Of a stretch of DNA of 64,000 nucleotides, positions 61,883-64,000 are shown piece after piece. The notes beneath the pieces were generated by a model. That model did no database searches and was not told the origin of the DNA. It saw nothing but the letters and a program-made list of their open reading frames with translations. The stretch is from Glaciecola siphonariae (GTDB lineage Bacteria; Pseudomonadota; Gammaproteobacteria; Enterobacterales; Alteromonadaceae), in NCBI RefSeq assembly GCF_042652645.1, contig NZ_JBHSGU010000002.1, forward strand, positions 1 to 64,000, read 5' to 3'. The position numbers and the translations under genes are program-made. Each line of letters opens with the position of its first letter. Position 1 is the first letter of the stretch.

Positions 61883-62452
61883 ATGACTAAATACACACTT
61901 ACTAAGCGTCCTAAATGGCATTATCTTGCGGTTGTGCTGGCGCTACTGATCTGCATCGAACTTGTAAATTTTTTCAGCGGTCGTTGGTTAAACCACTTTG
62001 CCATTGTACCTCGCCACCTCGATACTCTTGTTTATATCTTCACTGCCCCGTGGCTTCACGGCTCACTAAGTCATTTCTTTTCAAATATTGTCACGCTTGC
62101 TGTCTTGTCGTATTTGCTCATGCAGTTTAGTGTAAAGCGATATTTTTTAGTCAGTATCTTGTTAATTGTGATGACCGGTTTACTGGTGTGGTTATTTGGC
62201 CGCGAGGCACGTCACTTAGGTGCAAGCGGTGTTATTTACGGCTACTTTGCTTATTTATTACTCGCCGGCTTTTTGAGTCGTCGGTTTTTTCTCGCTATTA
62301 TCTCAATTGCCGTTTTGTTTTTTTATGGTGGTATGATTTGGGGCGTGCTACCTAGTCAGCCGTTTATATCGTGGGAATCACACTTATTTGGGTTTATCAG
62401 TGGCCTCGTATTGGCTTGGGTGCTTCGTCCGACTGCTCATATCCGCAAGTAA
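61883..62452 (+). CDS. rhomboid-family intramembrane serine protease
   Basis: 189 aa, six membrane helices. Has H-G-S-L-S-H-F-F-S-N (loop with the oxyanion His/Asn) in one segment, the catalytic Ser in HLGASGVIYGYFAYLL and the catalytic His in ESHLFGFISG. These are the complete rhomboid active-site features. It stands 53 bp after yjfC and may be co-transcribed. It might cleave a membrane substrate in the yjf pathway or a rhombosortase-type exported protein. Confidence 0.88.
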   Translation: MTKYTLTKRPKWHYLAVVLALLICIELVNFFSGRWLNHFAIVPRHLDTLVYIFTAPWLHGSLSHFFSNIVTLAVLSYLLMQFSVKRYFLVSILLIVMTGLLVWLFGREARHLGASGVIYGYFAYLLLAGFLSRRFFLAIISIAVLFFYGGMIWGVLPSQPFISWESHLFGFISGLVLAWVLRPTAHIRK

Positions 62453-62514
62453 AGTATTCCACCTTTTACTCAAAATGAATCTTATTCTAACAACAATAAA
62501 AAAGTGAGTTGCCT

Positions 62515-64000
62515 GTGTTTACATCATCAAAGAAAGTATTTTCAAGCTTAGCCCTTTGTGCATTTGTGGCAGCATGCTCATCGCACGACGTAAATCAAGG
62601 CCAAAGCCTTGCTTCGGAGGCTAAAGTTTCTTTAACCAAGGAAGCGAGCGGTCAGGTAATTGCGCCAGCGAATACCTATGAACTATCGCCGTATGAAGCG
62701 TCTCTCGCGCAAATGGACGCCGTTAAAAAGGCGAGTCAAAATAGTGATTTATCTTATGAGGTGGTTAAATCGCTCACAGTTGAGGTAGGTCCTCGTATTC
62801 CTGGTTCTGCGGGGGATAAACGCGCAGTTGCATGGGCCGAGGCTAAGCTAAATGAGCTTGGTTTTGACAAAGTCTATAAACAAGCCGTGCGTGTGCGTAA
62901 CTGGGAGCGTGGTTTTGCAGACGCTCGGGTAGTATCACCCTTTCCGCAAGAATTAGTGATTACCGCGCTAGGAGGTTCCATTGCAACGCCAGAAAAGGGC
63001 ATTGAAGCACCTGTTGTGATGTTTGCAGATTTAGAATCTCTTACCCAAGCGAGTTCCGCCGAGGTTGCAGGAAAAATTGTCTTTTTAAATACTCGTATGC
63101 AGCGCGACCGTGCGGGCAAGTTTTATGGGAGAGTAGTTCCAAACCGCGTAAACGGAGCTGTGCAAGCGGCAAAGTTAGGCGCACAAGCGGTCATTATTCG
63201 GTCAGTAGGTACTGATAACTCACGTTTTGCCCACACCGGGGTTATGCGCTACGACGACGATGTTGCTAAAATTCCTGCTGGCGCAATTTCTACCGCAGAT
63301 GCTGATAATTTAGAGGCGATGTTTGAAACACAGTCCGACATCGTTTTGAGCCTTAATATGCAGGCCAAAGAAGCTGGTTGGCAAACATCTTACAATGTCA
63401 TTGGCGAATTTACCGGCACTGAAAAGCCAGACGAAATTGTGCTGATTTCAGCGCATTTAGATTCATGGGATGAGGGCACTGGCGCCCTTGATGATGGCGC
63501 GGGAGTCGGTATTGTGACCGCTGCGGCTAAACTTGTAAAAGAGACACTGGGTCAACCAAAACGCACGGTACGAGTTGTGTTGTATGCGGCTGAAGAAATA
63601 GGCTTGGTGGGCGCATATCAATATGTACGCGACAACAAAGACACGCTAGAGAATATTATTATGGCGGCTGAGTCTGATTTTGGTGCAGGCCAGATTTATC
63701 AGCTTGACACACGCTTTGACCCGGCTGCAAGAATGCAGGCTGGCGCGCTCTATCAAGCCTTGGAAGATATGGGCATTACACTTGGGAATAACACCACTAA
63801 CGGTGGCCCTGATGTGTCTATGTTGCCGGCTCAAGGGGTACCGGTTATTGCATTAAGGCAGGACGGAACCTATTACTTTGATTATCATCATACGGCCAAT
63901 GATACCCTCGATAAAATCAAACCGGAGGATATTCAGCAGAATCAATCAGTTTGGGCAATGGTGACGGCATTTATGGCTAACACCGATTTTGACCCTAGAC
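62515..64000 (+). CDS. M28 family aminopeptidase lipoprotein (3' end outside the window)
   Basis: Open to the window edge. 495 residues are visible from the GTG at 62515. The start has only a weak ribosome binding site (GAGTTGCC), but the following signal peptide ALCAFVAACSS with lipobox VAAC (Cys about 21) supports it. A PA-type insert follows at about 130-260 (IEAPVVMFADLESLTQASSAEVAGKIVFLNTRMQ). The M28 domain has SAHLDSWDEGTGALDDGAGV (metal ligands His and two Asp), AAEEIGLVGAYQYV (catalytic Glu and metal Glu), AAESDFGAG and HHTANDTLDKI (metal His). Full zinc-aminopeptidase set, likely periplasmic. Confidence 0.93.
   Translation, partial: MFTSSKKVFSSLALCAFVAACSSHDVNQGQSLASEAKVSLTKEASGQVIAPANTYELSPYEASLAQMDAVKKASQNSDLSYEVVKSLTVEVGPRIPGSAGDKRAVAWAEAKLNELGFDKVYKQAVRVRNWERGFADARVVSPFPQELVITALGGSIATPEKGIEAPVVMFADLESLTQASSAEVAGKIVFLNTRMQRDRAGKFYGRVVPNRVNGAVQAAKLGAQAVIIRSVGTDNSRFAHTGVMRYDDDVAKIPAGAISTADADNLEAMFETQSDIVLSLNMQAKEAGWQTSYNVIGEFTGTEKPDEIVLISAHLDSWDEGTGALDDGAGVGIVTAAAKLVKETLGQPKRTVRVVLYAAEEIGLVGAYQYVRDNKDTLENIIMAAESDFGAGQIYQLDTRFDPAARMQAGALYQALEDMGITLGNNTTNGGPDVSMLPAQGVPVIALRQDGTYYFDYHHTANDTLDKIKPEDIQQNQSVWAMVTAFMANTDFDPR

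Noticed and set aside
1..64000. tRNA or rRNA genes
   Set aside because: No cloverleaf with the conserved GGTTCRA arm or rRNA-like sequence was noticed by eye. A covariance-model search would be decisive.

Overview
The window comes from a free-living gammaproteobacterium, most likely a marine member of the Alteromonadales (Alteromonas/Glaciecola-like). The basis is gene content and order, not a database match: FadI/FadJ-type beta-oxidation genes, a ffh/ypjD/corB neighbourhood, an rpsP-rimM-trmD-rplS operon, a sigma factor paired with a DUF3379-type anti-sigma factor, DUF3718-like exported repeats, and a yjfIJKLMC block. Nearly everything looks chromosomal. The most mobile part is the left edge.

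Layout. 1-2046: the tip of an Rhs protein (minus strand, cut at its N side), then a two-gene module of a primase-core-like protein and a tyrosine recombinase. 2072-8312: efpL (yeiP), an SLC13-type permease and the tightly overlapping sulfate-activation operon cysD-cysC-cysQ-cysN, all minus strand. 8617-17333: an exported methyltransferase-like protein, an EAL-HDOD protein, putP, a sigma/anti-sigma pair and a large secreted multimodular parallel beta-helix protein. 17475-26870: a DUF885 lipoprotein peptidase and a MoxR-DUF58-DUF4381-BatA-BatB-BatD operon. 27374-30795: fadI-fadJ behind a FadR-like operator. 30988-38497: two small ORFs, an M16 peptidase, sixA, corB-like, ypjD and ffh. 38532-43895: a block of unrelated envelope and metabolic genes lying between ffh and the rpsP operon. 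43999-45956: rpsP-rimM-trmD-rplS.

46042-57248 is an envelope and signalling region. Two paralogous pairs, each a porin-like beta-barrel plus a very short PstS-like periplasmic protein, flank four minus-strand signalling genes: a PAS histidine kinase, a single-domain receiver, a REC-GGDEF-EAL protein and a membrane GGDEF-EAL protein. The kinase and receivers could form a phosphorelay feeding c-di-GMP turnover, with the porin/mini-PstS pairs as possible periplasmic input or output. That link is inference from gene order. 57616-62452 holds yjfI-yjfJ-yjfK-yjfL-yjfM-yjfC (PspA-like membrane protein, DUF350 membrane protein, YgiB-like lipoprotein, ATP-grasp glutathionylspermidine-synthase-like enzyme) followed by a rhomboid protease. 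The window ends inside an M28 aminopeptidase lipoprotein.

The most unusual non-coding signal is a two-copy hairpin element (40964-41127 and 53000-53152, opposite orientation). The two copies share a 54-nt core with 53 of 54 identities. Their long arms pair within each copy but differ in sequence between copies, so the pairing is conserved while the sequence is not. I do not recognise it. A perfect 34-bp palindrome lies at 39581-39614. No tRNA, rRNA or CRISPR array was seen.
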